A stretch of 64,000 nt of DNA from Ignavibacteriota bacterium (GCA_016707525.1 JADJHP010000009.1:124001-188000), one strand, 5' to 3'; numbered from the stretch's first letter, positions 50,257 through 59,950 are shown. The notes: generated from the sequence alone by a model not told the origin. Program-made: numbers and translations.

Positions 50257-51852
50257 TCAGAATTTCTCGTCATACTTCGTCCACAACAGGTCCCCGAGCC
50301 TCCATCCCTCCGTCACCCCCCGCTCCGCCCAGCTGTTCGTATACCGCGTCAGATACTCGACCGACCGCGCAGGCGCCAACCGGTACAACCGCAGCGCCTC
50401 CTGCTCCGTCGCACCCTGCTGCTGGAACATCTGCTCCTGCAGCGGCCCGAGCACACGTGCGATATCCCGACGCATGTCGCCCCACCGCTGCGACGCAAGC
50501 GTGGAAAGATGATTGTACGCCCACCATGCACACCGCCGGTCATACCCGAACCGCCCATCGATCTTGAACGATGCCGGCAGGTCCGTCACACCACAGTACA
50601 CCGGCGTGTACAACCCCGTGGCCGCATTGTCCCACGCCAACCACACAACACCCCCGATCGGATCGGGCAACCACGAACGCGACTGCGTGATCGTGGCATA
50701 CACGGTGAACCAGCGCGCGATCGTCCGCTCCCCCCGCCACCCCCACCCTCCGTTCACGTTGAATAACTTCAGCATATCATACGGCATGAACGGCGACGCC
50801 ATCGGCGAGATCTCGGTCTTCCCCTGCGGGTTCACCCACGTGATGTTCTTCACCGGATAGAACTCGGTCCCTTCATAGCTGTCCTGAAAGATCGCAACGA
50901 GCTTGGGGAGGGTGACGGCGGAGTCGGGCTTCACAGAGAACGGATAGTTCTCTGCATTCGGCGAGAGCTTCAACGAGGGCGCAAGGAGATCCAACACTCT
51001 CCACTCCCTCCGCCGGCTGGCGAACGACTGACGGCCATCCGGATCGTAGGCGTAACAGAACTCGAATGGCCCGGCCGCCGGATCCCACCAGCCGTTCTCG
51101 CGCGCCACACGCATGCAGTTCGCGGACACAAGGAACATGGTGGTGTCTTCCGGATGCACTTGCCGGATGCGGCTCGCGTTGGCATTCACCGCCACGTGGC
51201 CATCGGGCACACGCTGCGCCGCCCACACGGATCCCACCCGCCCCGTACCCGGACCGACGATCTCAAAATGCCATACCTCCGCCGTATCGGCGATCGTCAA
51301 ACACTCCCCGACATCCCGCCACCCGTACCTGCCTGTCAGTTCACCCGCAAGCCGGATCGCTTCACGGGCTGACGAACACCGTTCGATGAGCAGCCGGACC
51401 AGCCGCCACAGGTCAATGATCCCTTTGTCCGAAACAAGCTCTTCCCGCCCACCGAACGTGGACTCGCCGATGGCAAGCTGCTTCTCATTCATACAGGGGA
51501 GCGACGTATTGATGTATCCGTAGGTCTGCCGTGCTTCCGGTATCGTGCCCAACGGCAACTGCGCATACGACGGCATGGGCGTCGTGTCGTTGTCAGCGAT
51601 CCGGTAACACGTGAATGTATCAGATGCACCATGCTTCCGCGCCGGGCGGATGTCTATCGTGGTCTGCGAACGATGATCGTCGAGCGTGTGCGAGGTGATG
51701 ACCGAACCGTCCGCCGATGCTGCCTTGCCGACCGTGATGGTCGTGCAGGCTTCCGGCCGCTCCGGCTGTGCAATGGACACGGCGGTGGTGACGATGAACA
51801 GAAGCAGAACATATGCGGTGCAAAGGATGGCGGTACGGTTCCGGCAGACCAT
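50257..51852 (-). CDS. Exported C69-family dipeptidase (PepD-like)
   Basis: 531 residues. The N-terminal signal (about 1-28, ending VSIAQPERPEA) precedes the catalytic Cys36, which becomes the N-terminal nucleophile after processing (CTTITVGKAASADGSVITSH). Other Ntn-hydrolase motifs are GESTFGG, RLLIERCSSAREAI, VGPGTGRVGSVWAAQRVPDGHVAVNANASRIR, and WGWRGERTIARW. It cleaves dipeptides. ATG 51852 was chosen since AAGGAGG lies 6-7 nt upstream. It works with the M28 and M3 enzymes encoded nearby in peptide degradation. Confidence 0.9.
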   Translation of the reverse strand: MVCRNRTAILCTAYVLLLFIVTTAVSIAQPERPEACTTITVGKAASADGSVITSHTLDDHRSQTTIDIRPARKHGASDTFTCYRIADNDTTPMPSYAQLPLGTIPEARQTYGYINTSLPCMNEKQLAIGESTFGGREELVSDKGIIDLWRLVRLLIERCSSAREAIRLAGELTGRYGWRDVGECLTIADTAEVWHFEIVGPGTGRVGSVWAAQRVPDGHVAVNANASRIRQVHPEDTTMFLVSANCMRVARENGWWDPAAGPFEFCYAYDPDGRQSFASRRREWRVLDLLAPSLKLSPNAENYPFSVKPDSAVTLPKLVAIFQDSYEGTEFYPVKNITWVNPQGKTEISPMASPFMPYDMLKLFNVNGGWGWRGERTIARWFTVYATITQSRSWLPDPIGGVVWLAWDNAATGLYTPVYCGVTDLPASFKIDGRFGYDRRCAWWAYNHLSTLASQRWGDMRRDIARVLGPLQEQMFQQQGATEQEALRLYRLAPARSVEYLTRYTNSWAERGVTEGWRLGDLLWTKYDEKF

Positions 51853-51875
51853 CAGAAGCCTCCTTACTCGTGGGG

Positions 51876-51902
51876 ACAGGAGGCACACAGTGTGCCTCCT
51901 GT
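51876..51902. terminator. 13-bp hairpin between the DUF5916 and C69 genes
   Basis: ACAGGAGGCACAC and GTGTGCCTCCTGT pair perfectly around one base (51889). It follows the DUF5916 stop by 47 nt on the minus strand and precedes the C69 ribosome-binding site by a few bases. No T-tract, so it may also modulate C69 translation. Confidence 0.55.
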
Positions 51903-51948
51903 GAGGAAGATACTCAGTCCGCCGCCGGAACGCAAAAGGAAACTCCCT

Positions 51949-54114
51949 CTACACCCTCCACAGATAGGACATCTTAAAGAAGAGGCCACGCTGCATCTCA
52001 TGGAACGCCGGACTCTCCACAAAGCGGTCCTGCCGCCATTCCTGTTTCTCGTACAACGATCCGTACCCGAAATGGACAACCGTGCCGGGTACGTACGTGA
52101 ACGACGCCAGGAAGTCCGTCAGGAGCTGCCGCCGGTACCGGTTGTACTCCACGACACCCCTGAAGAACAGATAGCGGTTCACCTGATAGGTCAGCCGCCC
52201 CCGGGCAATGGGATACTCGTACACCCGGCTCCCATCCCTGTCGCTGACGAAGTCGCTGAAGGTCATCGATGCCCGCGCTTCGATGTTGTCGGTCGGCTGA
52301 TAGATCACCTGCCCCGTCACCCTTCGCCCCCTCCCCCCGAACGGATCCGCCGCATAGTAGATGCCCTTGCCGTCCGCGTACATCACATTCCCCGAGAGCT
52401 TTCGCGTCCATTGTCCACCGATATAGATCAGGAATCCGTCCGTTCTGAAGCGCTGACCGGCAAAGACCTCATTGGCGATCGAGTACTGTATGTAGGTCTG
52501 CAGCGTCCCTCCCCACGCAACCTGGGCAGAGATCGCATTGTTCGTCTCCCAGAGCGACGAAGCACGGTCATGCGTCTGCACCGAGAAGACCTGAAAGTCG
52601 ACACGCTGGATGATGGATGACTCCGGATACCAGCGCGGCCGGACGAGGCCTGAGTACATCCTCACGCCCGTCCGTGTGATATAGCCGATATCCGCGCTGA
52701 ACCCTTCCGCGATATCCTTGACCGCGAACCCGAGGTCCAGATCGCGTGTCCCATACGCGTAGCGGAGCCCCAACGCATGACCCCTCGCGATCCCGGGCCG
52801 GTGCGGATCCCGGGTGTCCGACCCCAGAGCGTGCATCTCGAGCATGCTCCCCTCCGTCACCCGCTGCATCCCATCGATCCCGAACAGCCGGCTGTGCTCG
52901 GCATTCGTCTCCCGCGCCGCATACAACCCACCAAGATAGCTGTCACCCTGCAGGGCCTGCTTGAAACGGATCACGGGTACGGACGCGTAGTTGCCGTGAA
53001 GGGCCGTCTCCGCAGGGTCGATCTCATCCAGCGCATACAACACCGCAAGGGTGCTCTTCGCGGACAACTTTCCGGAGAGTTTCACTCCGGCCAACGGATC
53101 GACGATGGTGCGGGTGTGCACGACCGACTGGACGGGGTCCAGATCGGAGATGGCTGTTGCCGCAAGCGTATAGATCTCGCTCCCCTCGAGGAAGAACGGA
53201 CGCTTCTCCGGGAAGAACAGCCCGAAGCGGAGGTTCACGTCCACCTGACCCGCATCGGCCTCGATCTGACTGAAGTCCGGATTGTATGTGGCATCGAGGA
53301 TGAGGTCCGTGGTGATGCCGTACTTGCCCGTCAACGAAAGGTCGCTCATCCGCTCCTTCACTCCGAACGTCCCGTTGACATTCTGCGAGCGCTGGCTGAA
53401 TGTGAATGCCGGGATGAACTCCAGCAGCGTCGGTTGCTCCAGGCCGCGATAGATCATGGGAGCGGTCTGGGTGACCAGCGCAAAGCCCTTCGCCGGGTCC
53501 ATCGGAGGGTGCGCGACCTGCTCCGAGGTCCTGCTGATCCTCCGTTCGAAATACACGGACATGGTCACGGAATCCGAACCGGCAAAGCGCAGGCTCTTCA
53601 GCGGCAGTGCCACCTCGATGCTGTACCCCGACGAATCGATGGTGCCGCCGCTCTCCCAGAGCAGATCGACACTGAAGTCCTCCTGGTTCGCTGCATACCG
53701 GCTGTCCATCTGGATGCCATGGGGGTTCACATAGAACGCGTACAACGATTGCTGATCGTTGAAGGAGTCCAGATTGATGCAGATCCAGTCGTCGGGACGG
53801 ATGTTGTCGCGCCCCGTGACCGCCGCCTTGATGAGGTCCGGCCGGTCATCATCACAGCGGAAGGCGAAATACAGATGCTCGGCGTCATACGCCATCAGGG
53901 TCCTGGTGCGCTGGGGCACCTCTCTGCCAAAGTCAGGTGTATACGTGCGGAACACATCTACTTGCGCGGCGCCTTGCCAGGCGGGATCGCTCAGGACCCC
54001 ATCGATGGCCGGCGGCGCAACCCCTATGCGCGTCGGGTGCAACGGCTCACGGGTGATGGCTCCGGCAGTGGCGGCACAAACGAGAAGAACGAAAACAGAC
54101 GGGATCCGTCGCAT
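51949..54114 (-). CDS. DUF5916 outer-membrane protein with N-terminal carbohydrate-binding-like domain
   Basis: 721 residues. A signal peptide (MRRIPSVFVLLVCAATAGA) precedes a CBM9-like beta-sandwich (IDGVLSDPAWQGAAQVDVFRT... DDWICINLDSFNDQQSLYAF) at about 30-220. A long region of amphipathic beta strands fills 230-721 and ends in aromatic FFKMSYLWRV, as in outer-membrane barrels. The FFPEKRPFFLEGSEIY motif is a DUF5916 hallmark. Its function is unknown; substrate uptake or surface binding is inferred. It is divergent from the M3 peptidase gene. Confidence 0.85.
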   Translation of the reverse strand: MRRIPSVFVLLVCAATAGAITREPLHPTRIGVAPPAIDGVLSDPAWQGAAQVDVFRTYTPDFGREVPQRTRTLMAYDAEHLYFAFRCDDDRPDLIKAAVTGRDNIRPDDWICINLDSFNDQQSLYAFYVNPHGIQMDSRYAANQEDFSVDLLWESGGTIDSSGYSIEVALPLKSLRFAGSDSVTMSVYFERRISRTSEQVAHPPMDPAKGFALVTQTAPMIYRGLEQPTLLEFIPAFTFSQRSQNVNGTFGVKERMSDLSLTGKYGITTDLILDATYNPDFSQIEADAGQVDVNLRFGLFFPEKRPFFLEGSEIYTLAATAISDLDPVQSVVHTRTIVDPLAGVKLSGKLSAKSTLAVLYALDEIDPAETALHGNYASVPVIRFKQALQGDSYLGGLYAARETNAEHSRLFGIDGMQRVTEGSMLEMHALGSDTRDPHRPGIARGHALGLRYAYGTRDLDLGFAVKDIAEGFSADIGYITRTGVRMYSGLVRPRWYPESSIIQRVDFQVFSVQTHDRASSLWETNNAISAQVAWGGTLQTYIQYSIANEVFAGQRFRTDGFLIYIGGQWTRKLSGNVMYADGKGIYYAADPFGGRGRRVTGQVIYQPTDNIEARASMTFSDFVSDRDGSRVYEYPIARGRLTYQVNRYLFFRGVVEYNRYRRQLLTDFLASFTYVPGTVVHFGYGSLYEKQEWRQDRFVESPAFHEMQRGLFFKMSYLWRV

Positions 54115-54283
54115 AGATATTCCGGTTGTGTGATGTGCGGTGATGCAACATACGGATCCCCCCGACAACCCTCAATTCCGATGCGACGGAGGCTCACGGG
54201 GCAGCGGCAGGTCGCCATACAGCGGGGCAAATGGGAACGGCCCGGCAAACACTGCGCACCATGAGGATGTCGAAAATTTGCCG

Positions 54284-54295
54284 TATATTGCACGA
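54284..54295 (+). promoter_or_regulatory. -10-like box within a repeated 12-mer upstream of the M3 peptidase gene
   Basis: TATATTGCACGA, identical to 48285-48296. It lies 43 bp before the ATG. A matching -35 box is not clear. The whole 223-bp spacer (54115-54337) between divergent genes holds no other visible gene. Confidence 0.45.
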
Positions 54296-54337
54296 GTATG
54301 TGTTGATGCGGAACACGATCCATCATCGGAGCCCCCT

Positions 54338-56428
54338 ATGCACCATATGCCTGCCACACTTCTCCTTGCCTGTCTCCTGCCGGTCATCGCCATCGCAGGG
54401 ACCGACACGAACCCGTTCCTCGCACCGTACGGCACGCCGTTCGAAACGCCCCCGTTCGACAGGATCAAGCCCGAACACTTCCTTCCCGCGATCCAACAGG
54501 GCATGGCGGAACAGAAGGCGGAGATCCGCGCGATCTCGCTGGTCCGCTCCGTGCCGACCTTCGAGAATACGATCGTGGCGTACGACCGGAGCGGTGCCTT
54601 GCTCGGCAGGGTGACCGGCGTCTTCGGTGCACTGCGCGGAGCGATCACCACGGATCAACTGGACAGCATCGCCAACATCACAACACCGATGCTCACCACC
54701 CATCGGAACGACATCGCACTGGACGAACAGCTCTTCCTGCGCGTGAAGGCGGTCTATGACCGGCGTGCAGAACTGAAGCTCACTCCTGCTCAGACGATGT
54801 TGCTGGACAACACGTACAAGAATTTTGTGCGCAACGGCGCGAGCCTCAACCCGGAAGCGAAGAAGTCCCTCCGTGCGCTGAACGACGAACTGTCGATGCT
54901 CTCCCTGAAGTTCAATCAGAACCTGCTCAAGGAGACCAACGGTTACCGGATGATCGTCGACAGGAAGGAAGATCTGGACGGCCTTCCGCCGGCAGTGATC
55001 GCCGCGGCGGCCACCGTGGCCGAAAAGGCGGGCCAATCCGGGAAGTGGGCGTTTACACTGCAGAAGCCGAGCTGGATCCCTTTCCTGCAGTACGCAACGA
55101 ACCGGGCACTACGCGAGAAGCTGTACAAGGCGTACTGCAACAGGGGCGACAACAATAATGCCACCGACAACAAGGTGATCCTCGCCCGTATCGCAGCACT
55201 GCGCGCCGCACGTGCCCAACTCCTCGGATACAAGACCCACGCGGAGTATGTCCTCGAAGAGAACATGGCGAAGACCCCGGGTGCGGTGTATGACTTCCTC
55301 TCCACACTCTGGAAGCCTGCCCTCGCCCGTGCCACAAAAGAACGCGATGCAATGCAGGCCATGATCCGCGCCGGGGGAAAGGACTTCCCTCTCGCTTCAT
55401 GGGACTGGTGGTACTATGCCGAAAAGATCAAGAAGGCGGAGTTCGATCTGGATGAGGAACAGTTGCGGCCGTATTTCAAAATGGAGAATGTGCGCCGCGG
55501 TGCGTTCGAGGTGGCCTCACGCCTCTACGGACTGCAATTCATCGAACGGAAGGACATCCAGCGGTATGCGGACGACGTGGCGGTGTTCGAGGTGAAAGAA
55601 GCCGACGGCTCACACCTCGGGATCATCTACACGGATTACTTCCTCCGCAATGGCAAACGGCCCGGTGCGTGGATGAGCTCGTTCCGTTCGTACAGCGTGG
55701 AGGGCGACACCGTCCATACCCCCATCGTCTACAACGTGGGCAACTTCACCGGCCCCTCGGAAGGCAAACCCGCCCTCCTGAGCCTCGAGGAGGTCGAAAC
55801 GCTCTTCCATGAATTCGGCCACGCTCTCTTCGGCCTCCTCTCCCGCCGGCCCTATGAGAACCTGAGTCTGCCCCGCGACGGGATCGAACTCCCTTCCCAG
55901 GTCATGGAAAACTGGGCGATGCACCCCGACGTCCTGCGGTCCTACGCACGCCACTATCAGACCGACGCCCCCATCCCCGAAGACCTGATACGGAAGATCG
56001 AGAAGAGCGGAACCTTCAACCAGGGCTTCGCCACCGTCGAGTATCTTGCCGCCTCGATCCTGGACCTGGACTGGCATACCCTGACGGACACCACGTCCGT
56101 GGATGCCACGGCATTTGAGAACGCCACCTTCACACGGCTGGCCCTGATCCCCGAGGTCCTTCCCCGGTATCGCAGCCCGTACTTTGCGCATATCTTCACC
56201 AGTGGCTACAGTGCCGGATACTACAGCTACATCTGGGCCGAAGTGCTCGATGCCGACGCGTTCGAGGCCTTCAAGGAGAGGGGACTCTTCGACAAGAAGA
56301 CCGCTGATGCGTTCAGAAAGAACATCCTGGAACAGGGCGGCACCGCCGATCCGATGGTCCTCTATGAACGGTTCCGCGGGAAGAAGCCGGATACCACGCC
56401 GCTCCTGCGAAAGCGCGGACTCCAGTAA
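54338..56428 (+). CDS. Exported M3-family oligopeptidase (Dcp-like)
   Basis: 696 residues. A signal peptide (about 1-20, MHHMPATLLLACLLPVIAIAG) is followed by the helical M3 fold. The zinc motif HEFGH lies at about 491-495 in ETLFHEFGHALFGLLS, and the third ligand Glu is in the LPSQVMENW segment. Length and layout match Dcp and PrlC-type peptidases. It cleaves dipeptides or short oligopeptides in the periplasm. GGAG lies 7 nt before ATG 54338. The serine dehydratase gene follows 29 bp downstream, so released serine may be used at once. Confidence 0.93.
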   Translation: MHHMPATLLLACLLPVIAIAGTDTNPFLAPYGTPFETPPFDRIKPEHFLPAIQQGMAEQKAEIRAISLVRSVPTFENTIVAYDRSGALLGRVTGVFGALRGAITTDQLDSIANITTPMLTTHRNDIALDEQLFLRVKAVYDRRAELKLTPAQTMLLDNTYKNFVRNGASLNPEAKKSLRALNDELSMLSLKFNQNLLKETNGYRMIVDRKEDLDGLPPAVIAAAATVAEKAGQSGKWAFTLQKPSWIPFLQYATNRALREKLYKAYCNRGDNNNATDNKVILARIAALRAARAQLLGYKTHAEYVLEENMAKTPGAVYDFLSTLWKPALARATKERDAMQAMIRAGGKDFPLASWDWWYYAEKIKKAEFDLDEEQLRPYFKMENVRRGAFEVASRLYGLQFIERKDIQRYADDVAVFEVKEADGSHLGIIYTDYFLRNGKRPGAWMSSFRSYSVEGDTVHTPIVYNVGNFTGPSEGKPALLSLEEVETLFHEFGHALFGLLSRRPYENLSLPRDGIELPSQVMENWAMHPDVLRSYARHYQTDAPIPEDLIRKIEKSGTFNQGFATVEYLAASILDLDWHTLTDTTSVDATAFENATFTRLALIPEVLPRYRSPYFAHIFTSGYSAGYYSYIWAEVLDADAFEAFKERGLFDKKTADAFRKNILEQGGTADPMVLYERFRGKKPDTTPLLRKRGLQ

Positions 56429-56457
56429 GCAACGCTCGATCCATCGGGACGCACGGC

Positions 56458-57837
56458 ATGGACCTCAGTATCTTCGATATCTATAGTATCGGCATCGGGC
56501 CATCGAGCTCTCACGTCGTCGGCCCGATGCGCGCTGCACGCCTGTTCGCGCAACAGCTCAACGAACGGAGCCTGCTCGCCCCGACCACATCCGTCCGTGT
56601 CGAACTGTTCGGCTCGCTCGCGCGCACCGGCCCGGGGCACGGCACGCTGCGGGCCCTCGTCCTCGGCCTCTGCGGCGAACTCCCCGATGAGGTCGATCCC
56701 GATGCGGTCGAGAACATGGTCGAAGAGATACGCATCAACGGCCGGCTGCGCGTGCTGGGGGTCCATGATATCGGCTTCCATCCCGACGATGACATTGTGT
56801 TCCGGCTGGCCGACACGCTCTCCTACCACTCCAACGGGATGCGGTTCACTGCATACGGGCCGGACCATACGGAGATCGACCGGGCAGTCTACTACTCCAC
56901 CGGCGGCGGATTCCTCGCGGTGGAAACCTCCGAAGGCGTGCGCCCGGTCGGCGGCGAACGTGCCCCCGCACGGTTCCACTTCAGCACCGCCGCGGCGTTG
57001 CTGCGGCAATGCGACAACCACATGCTGAGCATTCCGGACCTGATCCTCGAGAACGAGAAGACCTGGCGGACCGAAGCGGAGATACGGAACGGACTCCTGA
57101 GGATCTGGGAAGTGATGCAGGCGTGTGTGGAGCGGGGGATCCGGGCGAACGGCCATCTCCCGGGCGGACTCGGCGTCGAACGCCGGGCACCACAGATCTA
57201 CCGCGAACTCGTGAACAATCCCGAACGCACGCTTCGCGATGTGCTCAGCATTCTGGACTGGGTGAACCTGTACGCGTTCGCGGTCAACGAGGAGAATGCT
57301 GCAGGTGGACGTGTCGTGACCGCGCCCACGAACGGCGCGGCCGGCATCATCCCGGCAGTCCTTCACTACTACCAGCGATTCTGTTCGAACCCCAGCGAGG
57401 ATGGGGTCGTGAAATTCCTTCTGACCGCCGGGGCGATCGCGATGCTCTACAAGACGAACGCTTCGATCTCGGGAGCTGAAGTGGGGTGCCAGGGAGAAGT
57501 GGGGGTGGCCTGTTCCATGGCGGCCGCGGGCCTGACCGCCGCTCTCGGTGGATCCAACCCGCAGATCGAAGAGGCAGCGGAGATCGGGATGGAGCACAAC
57601 CTCGGTCTCACCTGCGATCCGGTGGGGGGACTCGTGCAGGTGCCATGCATCGAACGCAACGCGATGGGTGCAGTGAAGGCGGTGAACGCTTCCCGACTTG
57701 CCTTGCGTGGCGATGGCAAGCATATCGTGTCACTCGATACGGTCATCGCCACGATGCGACAGACAGGCCTCGATATGAAAAGCACCTACAAAGAGACCTC
57801 GCTCGGCGGACTGGCGGTCAACGTGGTGGAGTGCTGA
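56458..57837 (+). CDS. sdaA: L-serine ammonia-lyase, single-chain iron-sulfur type
   Basis: A 459-residue enzyme that turns L-serine into pyruvate and ammonia. The N-terminal beta domain begins MDLSIFDIYSIGIGPSSSHVVGPMRAA, the family start. The catalytic alpha domain has the 4Fe-4S cysteines near 351 (GVACSMAAAGL), 386 (LGLTCDPVGG) and 397 (VPCIERN), and ends VNVVEC with the C-terminal cysteine known in SdaA to sit in the active site. Its pyruvate feeds the dehydrogenase complex encoded at 20-26 kb. It lies 29 bp after the M3 peptidase gene, probably in the same operon. Confidence 0.95.
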   Translation: MDLSIFDIYSIGIGPSSSHVVGPMRAARLFAQQLNERSLLAPTTSVRVELFGSLARTGPGHGTLRALVLGLCGELPDEVDPDAVENMVEEIRINGRLRVLGVHDIGFHPDDDIVFRLADTLSYHSNGMRFTAYGPDHTEIDRAVYYSTGGGFLAVETSEGVRPVGGERAPARFHFSTAAALLRQCDNHMLSIPDLILENEKTWRTEAEIRNGLLRIWEVMQACVERGIRANGHLPGGLGVERRAPQIYRELVNNPERTLRDVLSILDWVNLYAFAVNEENAAGGRVVTAPTNGAAGIIPAVLHYYQRFCSNPSEDGVVKFLLTAGAIAMLYKTNASISGAEVGCQGEVGVACSMAAAGLTAALGGSNPQIEEAAEIGMEHNLGLTCDPVGGLVQVPCIERNAMGAVKAVNASRLALRGDGKHIVSLDTVIATMRQTGLDMKSTYKETSLGGLAVNVVEC

Positions 57838-57858
57838 CCGCCGCCCGGCTGCCGGAAC

Positions 57859-59211
57859 CTAGGCAACCTTCCGGCGCGACCGCCAGCGGAAGACAAGCCA
57901 CAGAACGAGCGATCCTACCAATCCGAAGAACAACCCCTGCCGCAAACGATAGGTCTCCTTCCCTTGCGTGGGATACAGCGAGTACGCAAGCTGCGGACGG
58001 AAGAGATACCGCTCCAGATTGGCCAGCAGGAAGGTCTTGTCCCGGTAGAACCCCGTATAGATATTCCGCACATCCTCCACATTCGGCGGACGGCGGTACG
58101 TGAAGACGGAGTGCGAAGTGAATTCACTCCGCACTTCGGCATTGCACTGGGAGAAGGGCAGGGTCACGACAGTATCGGTATACGGCAGGTTCAACCGGGC
58201 CGTCCATTCCCAATCCATGTACACGCGCGTCGAGGTGCTGTCCCACGCACCGAATTGGTTCAACTGGAACAACTCCGCCGTATTCAGCACCCGGCCCTGC
58301 CGGTCCCTGATGTAGATCTGTGCATGGGAGAGGTCCACGAACGCCCACCGGTTCTGCTCCTTGATCCATGACTCCGCGAACGCGTGGCCGGTGTACACGA
58401 TCGTGTTGTCCTGCGTGCGCGCTCCGAAGACGAATCGCGTGGGGATGCCGGCACGGTTCGCCCAGTAGACATACAACTGCGCGTGCTGCGTGCACCATCC
58501 CTTCCCCGTGCCATAGGCCATGTCATTGTAGAGCATCCAGGGATTCATCCAGCGCTCATCATCCTTCGGAACGCCACGGGCATTCTGCAACTTGATGCGC
58601 AGGTACCGGGACACCTTCTCCATCTTTGTGAACGTCGGTTCGCTGTCCAGGATCCCGACCTCATGCGCAAGTATGGCGGCGGTCGAATCCAACCCCTCCT
58701 TCCCCACATACGCATAGTCGTCCACCCAGTCCGCGACCGAGAACTGTTCGAACTCACCACATGGAACATTCGACCGCACGACATACACGTCGTTATGCTT
58801 CATCCCCAGCGAGCCATAGAACTCTTTCGAGTAGAATCGTGCGGAGACTTCGAGCGGCGGGCAGATCCCTTCAGGAATGGGTTCGAGGCGGTAGGTATTC
58901 AGGACGCTGAACGTGGTGTCGATCAGGAATTCGGGATCGCTCCCGAAGGCAGACTGCGGCTTCCCGCCGTTCGTCGTGACCTTCCACTCCTTCACCTCGC
59001 GGGCAAGCGACAGATGCAACTGGAGCCTGTCACGGTCCACCACCGTCCATGACTTGATGGTGGGCACATCCGATGGATAGTACAACGTTGCGTAGCTCGT
59101 CGGAGAGAAGGACGACTCCCACTCACGATCGAGGAAGACATAGACATTGAGAATGATGAAGAGAAGGGCCAGGGATCCGAAAGTTTTCGATGCGAACGAT
59201 GTCCGTTTCAT
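57859..59211 (-). CDS. Membrane protein with transglutaminase-like domain
   Basis: 450 residues from ATG 59211; a start at 59322 would add 37. One N-terminal signal anchor (FGSLALLFIILNVYVFL) and one C-terminal helix (GLFFGLVGSLVLWLVF) frame a large periplasmic part. The core has a transglutaminase/papain triad: Cys in GKGWCTQHAQ, His in YTGHAFAESW and Asp in WAFVDLSHAQ. Such proteins are usually peptidases or crosslinkers with unknown partners. I prefer 59211, because the longer start overlaps a palindrome next to the yjbQ promoter. It converges with sdaA; GCCGGAA...TTCCGGC (57851-57875) overlaps its 3' end and may terminate both. Confidence 0.75.
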   Translation of the reverse strand: MKRTSFASKTFGSLALLFIILNVYVFLDREWESSFSPTSYATLYYPSDVPTIKSWTVVDRDRLQLHLSLAREVKEWKVTTNGGKPQSAFGSDPEFLIDTTFSVLNTYRLEPIPEGICPPLEVSARFYSKEFYGSLGMKHNDVYVVRSNVPCGEFEQFSVADWVDDYAYVGKEGLDSTAAILAHEVGILDSEPTFTKMEKVSRYLRIKLQNARGVPKDDERWMNPWMLYNDMAYGTGKGWCTQHAQLYVYWANRAGIPTRFVFGARTQDNTIVYTGHAFAESWIKEQNRWAFVDLSHAQIYIRDRQGRVLNTAELFQLNQFGAWDSTSTRVYMDWEWTARLNLPYTDTVVTLPFSQCNAEVRSEFTSHSVFTYRRPPNVEDVRNIYTGFYRDKTFLLANLERYLFRPQLAYSLYPTQGKETYRLRQGLFFGLVGSLVLWLVFRWRSRRKVA

Positions 59212-59322
59212 GGATGCCGCCGGGAACGTGAAGGTTGAGGAGGATAGTGGGCGCGTGACGCGCGGAATGCTGCTCGCATGTTCCGGCTTTTTCAACACAT
59301 AATCAATGGAACGACGTTTCAT

Positions 59323-59366
59323 GGGTGAATATCACCCTTGACAATCCACACGCGGACAGAGATATT
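59323..59366 (+). promoter_or_regulatory. Promoter of yjbQ with adjacent palindrome
   Basis: TTGACA (59338-59343), a 17-nt spacer and GATATT (59361-59366). The palindrome GGGTGAATATCACCC (59323-59337) abuts the -35 box directly, a typical position for an activator or operator site. Confidence 0.65.
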
Positions 59367-59413
59367 CGGATACACTCCCGGCACCCCGCGCCGGTCAACC
59401 AACGAGGCCTGCC

Positions 59414-59836
59414 ATGCCCTGGATCCAGAAGACCTTCACACTCAGAAGCCGTGCACGCGGTTTTCATCTCATCACCGGCGAGATCCTCGCTGCACTTCCT
59501 GAACTTGCCGGGATCCACGTCGGACTCCTTCATCTCTTCATCCAACACACATCCGCATCGTTGACGATCAATGAGAACGCGGACCCCGATGTGCGCAAGG
59601 ATATGGAAGAGCACCTCCGCCGCTTGATGCCCGACAATGCACCACACTACCTCCACGAAGCGGAAGGTCCCGACGATATGCCCGGACATCTCAAGTCCTC
59701 CGTTCTGGGATGCTCTCTTACGATACCGGTCACCGGTGGAAGGCTGAATCTGGGGATCTGGCAGGGGGTTTACCTCGGCGAACACCGCGACGACGCACGC
59801 GGCAGACACATCGTAGCCACAATAATGGGAGAATGA
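59414..59836 (+). CDS. yjbQ: YjbQ/UPF0047 family protein
   Basis: 140 residues. Signature motifs are HTSASLTINENADPDVRKDME (about 46-66), then HLKSSVLGCSLTIPV and the C-terminal GIWQGVYLGEHRD. The metal-binding histidines of the family are present. Members show weak thiamine-phosphate synthase activity; the true role is not settled. ATG 59414 begins the common MPWIQKTF start. It has its own near-consensus promoter and is followed by another promoter for the cytochrome gene. Confidence 0.92.
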   Translation: MPWIQKTFTLRSRARGFHLITGEILAALPELAGIHVGLLHLFIQHTSASLTINENADPDVRKDMEEHLRRLMPDNAPHYLHEAEGPDDMPGHLKSSVLGCSLTIPVTGGRLNLGIWQGVYLGEHRDDARGRHIVATIMGE

Positions 59837-59846
59837 CCCGATATCC

Positions 59847-59875
59847 TTGCTATTGGTTTGGCGAGACTGTATAAT
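59847..59875 (+). promoter_or_regulatory. Sigma70-type promoter of the multihaem cytochrome gene
   Basis: TTGCTA (59847-59852), a 17-nt spacer and consensus TATAAT (59870-59875). It implies a leader of about 70 nt that contains CCGCCG and CGGCGG able to pair. Confidence 0.75.
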
Positions 59876-59950
59876 AACTCAACAGGTCCGCCGACCACCC
59901 CCTGATCCCGGCGGTCATGTATTCTCTCATCTGTTATCACAGGAGGACCC

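Noticed and set aside
52777..54264. 495-codon plus-strand frame opposite the DUF5916 gene
   Set aside because: The DUF5916 gene has a signal peptide, clear domains and a stop; the antisense frame has none.
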